From Stenopsyche tienmushanensis (taxonomy: Eukaryota > Arthropoda > Insecta > Trichoptera > Stenopsychidae), in assembly GCA_008973525.1 (NCBI GenBank), contig WACJ01000122.1, positions 927,587-991,586 on the forward strand: DNA of 64,000 nt, given 5' to 3'. Below are positions 11,160-22,421 of the stretch, piece after piece. The notes beneath the pieces were generated by a model that saw only the letters and a list, made by a program, of their open reading frames with translations, searched no databases and was not told the DNA's origin. Both the position numbers and the translations under genes were made by a program. Position 1 is the first letter of the stretch; each line of letters begins with the position of its first letter.

Positions 11160-11745
11160 CATGGACGCGGAATAACTGCCGGCGCCTTAGTGATGCTCTT
11201 TGTGAGCATCCTTTGTCCAGTGCTGTCAATGAGCGATTGTTTGCACTTTCAGATTTTTTAGCTGATTATTGGTGCTTTAATTTTCGAAAAATTGACAGCC
11301 AAACTCTGGATATGTTAGTGCTGTCGTCTCGTCTGTTGATTGCGGAGTTTCTTCGTTTTTCGATTTCCATCGCTTCTCTCGCAATTATGCTGCTGAAGTT
11401 TTCGATGGTTATTATGGTTTTTGTACCAGCAAAATATATGTGATGATCGTTCTTCATAGCATGTATTCGATTTGTAATCCAATTGTTAGACTGCGTTTCG
11501 ATGTTCTGTCACCCTTGGGCGATCTATCTACTGGTTTGTTCAATGTACGACATGATGCAGGTTGCATATTTAATCTCGTAAGCCTCCTGATTTTTGTTTT
11601 TCACTGTGTTCTTTTTATTGGAAGAGTCCCAAAAATCGTACTTATGCTGTACCAATGAAGTGCTTTTGAATACACAATATTTTTCTATGTGGTGCGTACT
11701 GTCTGGTAATAAATGCTTGTGCTAATGTAAAAACCTTCATGGATA
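11160..11745 (-). pseudogene. Penelope-like element fragment with GIY-YIG domain, copy 2
   Basis: The reverse complement is homologous to 6696-7260 across its length. It retains the MSYIEQTSR block, KNDHHIYF, and an EIEKRRNSAINRR segment followed by ISRVWLSIF, as expected for the C-terminal endonuclease of Penelope-like elements. The longest surviving frame is 63 codons (11266-11457). The in-frame stop after T(N/S)R is the same as in the 6.7-kb copy. Downstream, both copies share a TGGACAAAGGATGCTCACAA block that probably belongs to the 3' untranslated region. There is no reverse transcriptase. The plus-strand 138-codon ORF at 11027-11443 is an antisense reading of this fragment. Confidence 0.65.
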
Positions 11746-13689
11746 TACGTCCAATAACTCATCAAAGTTTCATCGCAATCGGATGAACCGTATGGGAATG
11801 TATCTGAAACTTACATACTGTATGCACACATTCATTTTTATATAATATTGAAGATTATTTTATAGATAGATCCTCTGAGAGCAAGGAAAATTATGTATTT
11901 TGTAATCGAATTGATTTTTAACAGAATCATGTGATGTTAAATGGAAATACATTATGCAAAGATTTGATGGAATATATAAATTAACCAATTATCCACATGG
12001 ATATATGTTCTTAGGATATCGATTTTGAAATCAAACTTGACTTTAAATTGAGTCGTAAAATTTGTTGCTCGATATAAGTGCTCCAAGATTTTACGACGGT
12101 TCGTATTTTATGTACGCAAAGCAATGCCATATATTCTGAAATGATTTCGAACCGCAAAACCAGTAGTAAATTGATTTTTTATCCCGGAGTAAGTGCGATA
12201 TTTTCGAGATTAAATTTTCTCGAAAATCGCCCTTTTTTGGGCGATTTTCAGCGAGAATCAATTTTCTGGCGATCAATTGTCCGGGCACGAAGATGAACGT
12301 GCTTCGTCCGGCGCCACTTTCCGTCGCATGTTTTTATATGCAATGCGGACATAAATATTAATGATTAGCAAACTTTGTACGAAAATCACGAAACTGGAAT
12401 AAAATTACACGGCACATTGTCCACAGATGAATACAAATTGTAATTTAAGTGAACAAATGAGCAAAAAATAAACGTTATAGCGAAATCACCATAAAATGTT
12501 CCATCCAGCGCCATAATACATAGTTGCAATAAAAATATTATCCTACGCGCATCTTGTATGAGATCTAAACCCACACGCGCTGCAATAATTCAGTATTTGT
12601 CAAACTTTATTGTGTTTTCATATAGCAGTTGTTCTTAGTATATTTTAAGACTTATATATTAATGATATTTCAACGTAATTCGAACTACAAACGATGTCAA
12701 AACTCCCAAAGCCTTATTCATTATTATTGGCATTCCCCAATGCTACAATCTTATTACAATTTATATTTCATTTCTTTGGATTAATTTGATGAACATTGGT
12801 ACAGATATTCGTTTTGCTCGATATCATATACATATAAACCAGTTCCAATTCCAGTCATCATATTAATAGTGCTAAAAGTGTGCAACTCGAACCAAACTGT
12901 AAGTGTCAAATAGGCCTTCCAATTATTCTACATCATCTAATATTCGCATATCAAAATGCAAAGGCATAAATCTGATATGACAATAAGTTTGAATCTCTTA
13001 CATTTTTATAACTATAAAGATGATCGTACGTCGGAAATATTTTTTTAAAAAAAATGTTATCATATTTTATTGCAGAAAATCATTCATCGAAGTCCTAATA
13101 TGTTTTATAATCACAGATTTAAATCGTATCGTATCTACATATATAAATATGAATGGTACTTGCCAAGCGTTCAGTCTTCGGTGGACTATGCCGGGAGGCG
13201 GTAAGACACAAACGTCATCATTTCAATCCATACCTGGATCAATTCGTTTGCGCAGCAACACATCGAAAACCTAATTTTTCAGTGTGATTAAAAATATATT
13301 AAATCATTCCTATAAACTGAATTGAAATATAAACACATTATTTCTTTGCGTGTAGCATTTCAACGCTTGCTAGTAATATATAATATAAGTATAATGGGAA
13401 TTTCGTGCAGAAGAAGATTTATTAATGATTAAATTATTATTATTTTTTAATGATATTTTAATAATTGCGATAAATCCCATTATTCATAGACAGTCCTGCA
13501 TGACTTTATCGAACATCTGAGTATTTAATTTTTCAGATACAGAAAATTAGGATAAATATGGATCGAGACGTTCGATCAGAAATATTAATAGTAATAATTC
13601 TAAAATGAGGTGTTCTTACAAAAACATCTTTTTTATTGAATCTTGTTATGCGAGGCATTCAATTATCGTGTAAATGTATATTTTTGTCT
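11746..13689. other. AT-rich stretch without genes; contains a hairpin
   Basis: Apart from the stem-loop at 12222-12249 no structure was recognised. ORFs are under 85 codons and carry no known domain. Confidence 0.5.
12222..12249. repeat. perfect 11-bp hairpin, T6 loop
   Basis: GAAAATCGCCC is followed by six T and then its exact reverse complement. Weaker pairing continues outward over roughly another 20 bases per side, with unpaired positions. Confidence 0.9.
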
Positions 13690-13790
13690 ACGCGCATGCG
13701 CCGTGCCATCTCTACTGTGTACGTACAATAAAGTTATGCGTAGCACTTTTTTATATATTACACAAACACAGCTTATTTTTTTGCCAATAA
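13690..13790 (+). repeat. family C repeat, copy 3 (3' part)
   Basis: CGCATGCGCCGTGCC followed by ATATATTACACAAACACAGC matches the second half of the copy at 8519. The AAGTGAAACTCC start is missing, so this copy is 5'-truncated. Confidence 0.6.
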
Positions 13791-14720
13791 AAGTACCAAA
13801 AAATATTTGGAAATAAATAGGGAATACCTCGCATGATTAAATTAATAAATAATTGCCAAGCATGTTCGATAGTATAGTAACCCTTAATTTTCTATTTACG
13901 CTGTTATATACACAGATCACCCGTTTTACTCGATCAGCATTTAAAACACTAGATCATGAACATTTTATCGCTTTCCTTATATTGTTGTATAAGAAATTTA
14001 CAACGGCGATATAAAACGGCCATTATTGCAGGACGATTCCTTAAGAATATGCTTATTTATTTAGTAAATCCACGTTGTATTTTATAGCCCGGCATTTATT
14101 TAGGGCTCCAATTAGTCGTCGAGCAGTCGTTAAGTTCTGCATGAACCCTGCATCTCCAGGAACTTTGAGGATCTCTAGTGCGCAGGCAACGTTCCTGAGT
14201 GCATTGCTGCTGCTGCAGATTGCTTTTTACGATATGTTGGCGTGGACTGCCAGTAATACTTGATATTAACACTGGCCACAAAATGCCCAAGGCTTTTAAT
14301 GGCGTGAATCATAACCTGTCGTTTTATGTCCCTACCATCGCATAATCCATTCGTCCTAATGTCGATAAATGATCCTTTAGCGGCCATTAGATATTCAATA
14401 TTAAATCAGGTGTTATTTTTAGATGGCGACCGTTACTTGTTGCTAACATGATTTAGATCGATGTTTGCATACGTCCTATTGTTGCATCTCGTATATGGAA
14501 TCGAGCCAAGAAATTTCAGTCGAACAATTCTATTTCCATTAAATAGAATTGCGAAATTTAATATAAGCTGGATCGTTTGAGCATTTTATTGCTTTTGATG
14601 TGTTTTGACGTACTTTTTGCATATGAGGGCCACTTTTCAGACGTCATGATCGTATAAATAGTATTTAAAAGCTCTAAATACGTCAAAACGTTTGTGGTAA
14701 ACAGAGCAATGGCCAAGTAT
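13791..14720. other. nothing recognised
   Basis: Three overlapping short ORFs on both strands (14075-14387) lie in a slightly GC-richer patch. None shows a domain or codon-level sign of coding. Confidence 0.5.
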
Positions 14721-14724
14721 TTAA

Positions 14725-15748
14725 GGGGATCATCCCGTGTGTCGCTTTCAGAAAGTCGTTTTTTTTTGCATAAATTATATCAAATATGATGTAGAATATG
14801 TGGATATAGTGATTTTTCGATTTTCATGGTCTTTCGGAAACTACAGCGTTGAAAAGGCAAGGGTTTGGAGCGTGCACTCGATCACTCTATTAGGCAGAGA
14901 ATCAGTTTTAATACAAACACTTTTCTATTGTGCACAATAAAGAAACTGTTGTATTCTTTAAACTCATTTCTTGTTTCAAATATAACGATTAGTTTATCCT
15001 CAATATCAAAATTGTCCAGCAGGCGAAGACAGCAGGAGAACTCAATAATTTCCACCGCCATAAGCCACCTTTGACTGCAGAAGTTCAAAAAATCATCAAA
15101 GCACTCTATGAAGATTTATGACGAGATGAACTGTTGACCAGATGTTAAGGAGCACAAACACAAAATAACAACGAATCATTAAATTCATTGATGTGAACCT
15201 TCGCTCCTATATACCTGTTTTCTGGCATAAAGATCGTTGAAATAGCAACTTTTCTTGTCGTGGTTATCTTCTGATGAAGGATTTGATGTCATTTTAAAAG
15301 TTTTAGTTACAATAGGATGTCAAATCAGCCATGTAACTTAAACTTTCGTCCCCATCGTCATGATTAAGCGCGTATCTACCGTTCTGAATGACTTCACAAA
15401 AACTTTTTGAAAATTTTTTTAGCAACATGCCAAAAATTTAATTTTCAATATTTTTTAATAATCCTAGCATAAAAACTAGTTCATATATTATTGATTAAAA
15501 TGCCGTTTAAAACGTTTATTTCTGATAAACAAAATTCCCGTTAAAGTGGCAACCAAAAAATACCATTTTCGATGATGGGTGTCTGAGATGCCGCGTATTT
15601 CAGCAATGAGAAATGATTTTGATCTGAAAAAAATTGCAAACTATGCTTGAAATATGAATAGATATGTGCTAAAAATTTCGCTGTTGTATGTTTATTCAGT
15701 TCGTCAAAAAAAATCTTTAAAAAAGTTCTATCACACGGGATGACCCCC
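14725..15748. mobile_element. 1.02-kb TIR element at a TTAA-like site
   Basis: The left end GGGGATCATCCCGTGTG and the reverse complement of the right end GGGGGTCATCCCGTGTG form a 17-bp inverted repeat with one mismatch. The flanks are TTAA on the left and TAAA on the right. The interior has T-rich and A-rich subterminal runs and no transposase. TTAA preference points to piggyBac or Kolobok; the superfamily is not decided. Confidence 0.72.
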
Positions 15749-16212
15749 TAAATGCGTATAGTGTAAATTCACTTTTATTGTTATGAGCCCCGAGAATAAA
15801 TCAAAAGGAAATATGTATATATGGTTTTCATCTCATCAATATGATTATAATTTTTATTTCATTTTGAGTACTCTAAGGACGAAAGCAAATGGTAATCAGA
15901 GGGTGCGATATCCTTTGAATAAGTTGGATAGAGTAGAAGTTCTAAACATTCTCCTCTGCCCAACTTTAATCTTGTGTTTAATCAAGCTCCATTAATCTTG
16001 TGTTTATTTTGCAAAATGAGGCATAGCTTCTTGTTGAAATGTTATTTTTGTTTTATCGATCAAAATTGATCGTTTCTTTATGAGATGTTTAATTTACTTC
16101 AACTGCTGTAATTGTATGACCAGAATTCACCATACATCAAGAGGAACCTTTTTAATGTTCTACTCACTTCTCATTGCAAGCCACAATTCGCTGCAAAAAC
16201 GAGCTTATTTCG
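15749..16212. other. nothing recognised
   Basis: AT-rich with one 70-codon ORF lacking recognisable features. Confidence 0.5.
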
Positions 16213-16445
16213 TACCTGGACAAAAAGCATGCATATATTGTTTGTTTTAGTGCGATTAGCGACAATTCGCAAATAACCTAAATTCCTCGTATATATTAAA
16301 GAGTATTTTTTCGTTTAGGATTCATGTAAAGTATCCACTTGTCCAGCTTTCATACCTAGGCAAGATAGATGCATGCATTGGTCTTTATTGCTCTAATGCG
16401 ATTAGCGACAATTCATAGGGATCCCAAATTCCTTGTTTATTAAAT
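16213..16445 (+). repeat. diverged direct duplication, about 137-bp period
   Basis: The block beginning CGTACCTGG at 16213 recurs at about 16350 as CATACCTAGG. Both continue through a GCATGCAT region, then GCGATTAGCGACAATTC, and then AAATTCCT. The two units differ by substitutions and small indels, so the duplication is old. Confidence 0.75.
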
Positions 16446-18976
16446 TTACATATATACGCTGAAAGTGCTCCTAAACTATTGATTATGATCATTCAAGCTT
16501 ACTTAACAATTTTTGGATTGTTTCAAAAAGATCCAATAATTATCAAATTTTCATTGTCGTCTCAATTTAAAAGAGATTCATAATAAATTCATATTGTCTG
16601 ATTTGAATTTTCTAAACCGTAACATTGATTTTTATTGACGATTAACACTTTACTGTATATATTGCTGTGTGGTTTTAATGGACTTGCTCACTTTTTAGTT
16701 TAGATCGTTAGATCGTAAAAGAGCAATACACAATGGTCGATGTGTTCTTCGACAGTCTTGGGATTTGACTTTTGACCCTTCGCGTTAAAAAAGGGATCAT
16801 AGCATAAAAATAAAGCTGACACTCTTAAAAATAGCTTACGAAGATGTTCGATCCATTACACTTGGGTCAACTTGAATTCAAACAATATTGCCTAAATATG
16901 TAAGAAGGCAATTATAATTTGGTTTAAATCTCACATCGTTTCTCCATACGTTTAACAACAAAATTGTGGTAAATTTTTGAAACGTTCATTAAATTTAATT
17001 GACAGCATTTTTGTGTTTTTCGCCAAAAAATTTTTGTTGTGCTTAAAAGTCTTGAGACTTGCTGTTGCAGCATAAATTCCCATAATTCGACGTAAGTCAA
17101 CGAGGCCAAGTTTTGCAAGAACGCTATGTTTTATGACTCATTCCGTTGTTGATCGTTGACTGAAATAAAAACCCTGAAAGCTTTTATGCACGCGGCAAAG
17201 CTCTCTTGGAGATTGCAAAATTTGCACATTTAATTCGTTGATATTTTATTCTCGTATGACATTTTGAGAAGCTCTCGAGTGAGATTAGCCGTCTTGTAAA
17301 ATATTCTTCACTGGCTTGTCAATTTTTTCATCTGATTTTTCATAATGAACGACTTCCCAGAAGCAAAATGTGTGAATCGCACCTATTCTGCAAAGGCCGT
17401 GATTACGACAGCTTATAATTCATTCATAGAAAACTTTGCGCTGCCAACGTAATTCCAAGAAAACCATCAGCCAGTGCGGTTAATTTTCACGGAAGGATGA
17501 TGTTATCCGACGAAGAGTTTACTTTATCGATAGAAGCTTGCCACATTTATGAATCATTATCCTTGATCACACCATCTTAAATGGAGAGCGGAGATTTGTA
17601 CTAACAAATTTTAAGTAATTCATGATAAATATTCATGACTCGCTGACAATATTAATGATATAACATCGTTGTGCACTTAACGCCTTTCCGATATTCTAAA
17701 CATAGGAACTTAAGTTTTTGACCTTCGAACTTATCTATATTTGAATGTATTCAGCATAAAATAGATTGGGGTCCATTTTGATGGATATTTTTAACAACCA
17801 AAAAGGTTATTCAAATTATTTCAACAGCAAATGTGATGATAAGCTGATGAGTCAGTATTTACCTGCCATTCATTTTTCTTCAACTCAACATTGCTTCACC
17901 TCAACCACAAAGACTTTAAGTCTAATGATGTTTATGTGCAGACGAAGTACATTTTAATCCGTTTCCGGCTTGTGCTAAAATAACACATGTTAATGTTTTG
18001 CAAACTAAAGGTAATAGGGGTGCTATAATTACGAAGTTGTAAACATCAAATCTTCCAAGAATATATATACAAAGGAACATAAAATTATCGTCTTTTGCAA
18101 GGAAATACGGGATAACTATATTTAATATCATGTTACCTTTTTATATAATTTTTAATATAGATAATTGCATCTTTTTAGAACCGAATATTTTAAAAATATC
18201 TAATACTCTCAATGGATTGGAGTGAATTCGTATTCTTTCTAGTCTTATCTCTCGTATTCTTTCTAGTCTTGTTTTCTTAAATTACCAATATACATTTATA
18301 TTATTCAGCTTAGTCTCAATCACCAATATTATATTTGACTAAAATAAAAGAAAAAATATGCACAAAAAATCCGTTTCCGAGTCAAATTGGCAGGTAAAAA
18401 TGTGTATACATATTTTTCTATTCAAATTATTTTGCTGCATTTTGTGCATACTAATATCAGTCTACCTGATATTGTTCCATTTTTTAAAGTGCCCTTTTTT
18501 ATTAGCCATTATTCTAATTTTTTGCCATCAATCTACATACAGATTCTTCTTTTTTCAAAGTCTTCTAAGGTTTTGCTGCAGAAGTTCGTGTTTATGACCT
18601 GTCTAAATATAAGCAAAAAATATGGGATAATTGTATTTTTTAAATATATGTATTTGGTTCATTTAAGCACCAAATGGTTCATTTAAGCACATTTCTGTTT
18701 TTTTGTATTGATATGCGAGCCACGGTTTAGTTTTAGCAGCATTTATTGGGTTAATGTGTAAGCTGCACGAGGAAAACTTCTAAAATATGCAATTATTAAT
18801 AAATGAGTATAAAGATGTTGAAATGTATAATAAGCAGAAAAGATGTTGAATATTATAATATTTAATCAAGGGAAATATGATGCAACATATTAATTCTGCT
18901 TAACACACTTTAGTCGGGCGTTGATGCGCGCGAGCTTGTCGTTGTCACATTTTATCGTATGCTACAATATTACATA
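16446..18976. other. AT-rich stretch with two small tandem duplications
   Basis: A 24-bp unit (CGTATTCTTTCTAGTCTT core) is duplicated at about 18228-18271, and a 20-bp unit (TGGTTCATTTAAGCAC core) at about 18655-18690. No gene or named repeat was recognised elsewhere in the interval. Confidence 0.55.
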
Positions 18977-20012
18977 CACTTCGCACAAAAAAAAAATCGC
19001 ACAAAAAAAGCTATGACTTACATAGAAAGAGTGAAGATGCGTTCCATGGTTTTTAAAAACCGCATAACTTCGAAACAGCTATATGAAATATATTCAAAAT
19101 TGCATAAAAAAATTAATAAAAAAACAGGAAAACAATAAGGCAATAAAAAATAACATTTAAAGGATGTCTAACATCTAGCATCTCAAATGCCAAACATCCA
19201 CTAGAAAAATACTAATTATTTTAATTACAAAATATCATCAATGTATGATCATTTTCGTTGCTATTTTGGATTTGACTCAAAATCGCTCTCTTCTTCGGAA
19301 GAAATAGTATAACCAGTGTCAATATCATCATTGTTCTCTGTAGATTTTCTCTTTCCAACAATATAATTCATAATTAGTAAAGATAAAGAAAAAAATAGAT
19401 ATCAAAATGGCGACTGTTTAAAAAAAATCAGTCAAGTCGTTTTTTTTGCCCTTATTTTGTCACAGTTTTAAATAGTTAAAAGTTAAATTTTGACATACAT
19501 CTGGTAGGAATAATAGGGGGTTATATAGGAAATATTTGTACCCAGTTTGATGTAAATTAATCAATTAAAACTTGAGATATGATGTCAACCGTGTTGAAAA
19601 ACGCGTTAAAAGATTTCACTAAAACACAAATTACTAAAATAGCTATAACTCCGTAAGTAGTTGGAAGTTTGGAAATTCATTTGGTGACTGTATTTTAAAA
19701 AGTCGACACATTGGAAAAATGTAAAAAAAAACGAAATCAATTTTTTCAAAATTCTAAACTAGAATAAAAGGCGTGGTCGTATATTCAGCGATAGCAGATG
19801 CAATATGATTTACATAGTCCTAAATTATAATTTTTTTCCGAAATTCGGTTAGTATTAATGATTTATTTCTTATTTTATCCAAAATATCTCGATACGGACT
19901 CTTTATGAAATAAAAAAAATGCTCTATAAAAACCGCAAAACTTCAAAATCGCACAAAAAAGTCGCACAAAAAAGTCGCACAAAAAAGTCGCACAAAAAGC
20001 GTAATTTGGGTG
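18977..20012. mobile_element. family B element, 1.04 kb, TA-flanked
   Basis: TA dinucleotides flank the element (18975-18976, 20013-20014). The ends read CACTTCGCAC and, reverse complemented, CACCCAAATTACGC, related to CACTTAGGTCTGTTTTTGTG at 56812. The body matches the partial copy at 63414-64000. Both ends are crowded with CGCACAAAAAA and CCGCATAACTT motifs, including four 13-bp tandem units (GTCGCACAAAAAA) at 19948-19999. There is no ORF. A Tc1/mariner-like non-autonomous element is the best fit, by its TA target. Confidence 0.65.
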
Positions 20013-21349
20013 TATTTTGTATATCATCAATTCTCATAAGTTTAAACAATGCTCACTTTGGATACCACATAGTACTATTTATTCCGCACTAATCGTGAAA
20101 AAACGTAGGACTGCGTGTTCCGCATTACAGTATTTATCGGATAAGAACGTTGTACTACGTGTCCTGATGAAAGTGTGTTAATCAAACATAAGCGATCTCA
20201 AAATAAAACATTAAGCATTTTTACATCATCAATTCAGTAGTTGAACGATTTTCTTATCATTTAATTATGTACAAAGGATTCCATATTTAACTTTTGCAGA
20301 GACGTTGTTTCGCTTTGTAGATATGATGATACATTCTTATGAAGGATGTTTGTTGTTTGTTCAATATATTTATTTCGGTTCTCTGAATGTCTCGTGGGAC
20401 TGTTCATCCCTTATAGCAGCTTTTTTCACGTGGGCGTATTTCATTGACAAATTATCATTGTTTGGGGGCGCATTTTTATCGCATGATTTTATTTCTTGAT
20501 TGGCGCTATTTTAATTCGTCGTCGTTTGAATATCGTGTATTTGTTAATTAACGGTTTGCACGATCTCATATTTAAGACACTATTTGTATGAAATGTATTC
20601 GCATAAATCACGTTTGTGTAGTTTGCGCTTAGAAGTTACAACTTCTGTGATAGAAAGGGTTGCAGAGGCGGCCAAGGTCTTTGAAATGCGCATATACGCA
20701 ATTCAATAAATTATCAATACCACTGGTCCTGTTAAATAATAGATAATCGTGCATAAACAGAACAATAAATCGCTGGTTTGTCATCTTACGTGAAGAATTG
20801 TGGTGATTTCCTCGTGACATTGATGAGTTACGACGACGATAAATAGGTCAACAGGGTGCATGACTCTTTGATTCAATTTATAAGCGAGCTTTGCAATATT
20901 TATACGCATTGTTTGATATTTTAAACATATTTTTGCTGCGGTAGTCGTGTGTTGTTGGGCATTCTTGGAACGCCTGTCGCGTAGATAGTTTTTGAATTGA
21001 TAAATTGCGGTGGTTGCCGCTACAAGATTCATGGGGTAATTCCAGTATTTTACGACCGTCTTCATGTTCAATCCAACCCCGATAACACAAGGGGCATTTT
21101 TTATTCACGTCAAAAATGAGGGTGTTACATAATACGTGTGCAGGTGGTGCCAACTTGTCTTTCAAGAGTACCATTGTTCTGATAATACATCAATGGGTCG
21201 ATCGAATTGGAGCAAGTAGCCGCGTTTGAAGCGACCTGCATAAGATTAAAGCAGGATGCTGCGATTGCATCCATGGTAATGGACACTTCCTGCAATTGTA
21301 TGCACTTGCTCAAAGTGAACGCACGTAAACGCATGGGGCCCTCATTATC
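20013..21349. other. no repeat recognised; several short minus-strand ORFs
   Basis: Between 20600 and 21340 the sequence is less AT-rich and holds overlapping minus-strand ORFs of 63-98 codons in different frames. They share no recognised domain and have no splice context that I could support, so they are not called as genes. Confidence 0.45.
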
Positions 21350-22421
21350 TTAACCTTTTGCACTCCACCCATATTTTCTAAAGACCAATTAGCTACTCCA
21401 GCTAGAAAAATCTATAAGAAAACACCAGAAAGTAGGTAAGTTTCATTCGGGCCACCCGTTCTCTCGGGGAGGGTAACCATTATTTCTCGAATAAACATAA
21501 GATATTCATGATTGAAAATCACTTGTAAATTTAAGCTTGGTGAAATAAAAACGATATATGCCCTCCAATATATTTTATTTGAAAAGAGTTTTTTACTTTA
21601 TACAACAAAAAATATGTATTTATGACAATAATATAGGTATTTACAATGAAGCGTAACTATTTTGTGACTACCCGCTGCCTTGCAGTTGTCCATCATAAAT
21701 TATCTACTGACGAAACGGTCGCTACCTGCGAAAAAAGAAACCTCATTGGTCGCATGTTGATATTTCTATATTTTAGGAATTTTGTTATTGGGTACTTACC
21801 GTTAGGTACCCCGTCTCCGCCAGATAACAAAAAATAAAACCACCTCCAAAATTAAAAGCCTTCCAAAAATAGTACAGGGTAATCATTGCATTTTCTAAAA
21901 TTTATATTTAATACAGTAGATTTTTTTTTACTGATTTTGGAATCAGAATTACCTTTGCAAATTTCTATAAAGTGGGACAATAACCGATTTGCATGCAAGC
22001 ATTGAAAACTTTCGTGGGAAGTTTTTAATTATTGTGTTATCAATTTCGTCGAACCCTGTGCATTTTTTTGTTTTTAATCTTTCTTTTTTCTTAATAAAAG
22101 TTTCTAACTGAGTGATTTTAACATTTGTTAAGGATTTAGGATTAAGTCGCTAAGTTTTGGATAATAGGTTTACCTTATCTACGTTATCGTCGACTATTCG
22201 GAGAACCGCACATAAAGAAAAAAAAACCCATTGCCTTTTGTTTGACCGATTTGACGAACATGGGGTGTAAAATATCATGCATTTTGTGTACAACAAAAAT
22301 TAGATCACTAGTCTTTAATACGTAATCGCGTGATTAAATTACGATGCAATTATTATCAAGATGTATTATTATCAAGAAAAATAGGTTATTTTATTAAAGA
22401 TCTTGTATGTATACTTACAGT

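Noticed and set aside
11027..11443. 138-codon plus-strand ORF
   Set aside because: It lies antisense to the Penelope-like fragment and has no domain of its own.
20781..21334. Cluster of minus-strand ORFs (69-98 codons) as a possible multi-exon gene
   Set aside because: The frames overlap one another and no splice pair connects them. No domain was recognised.
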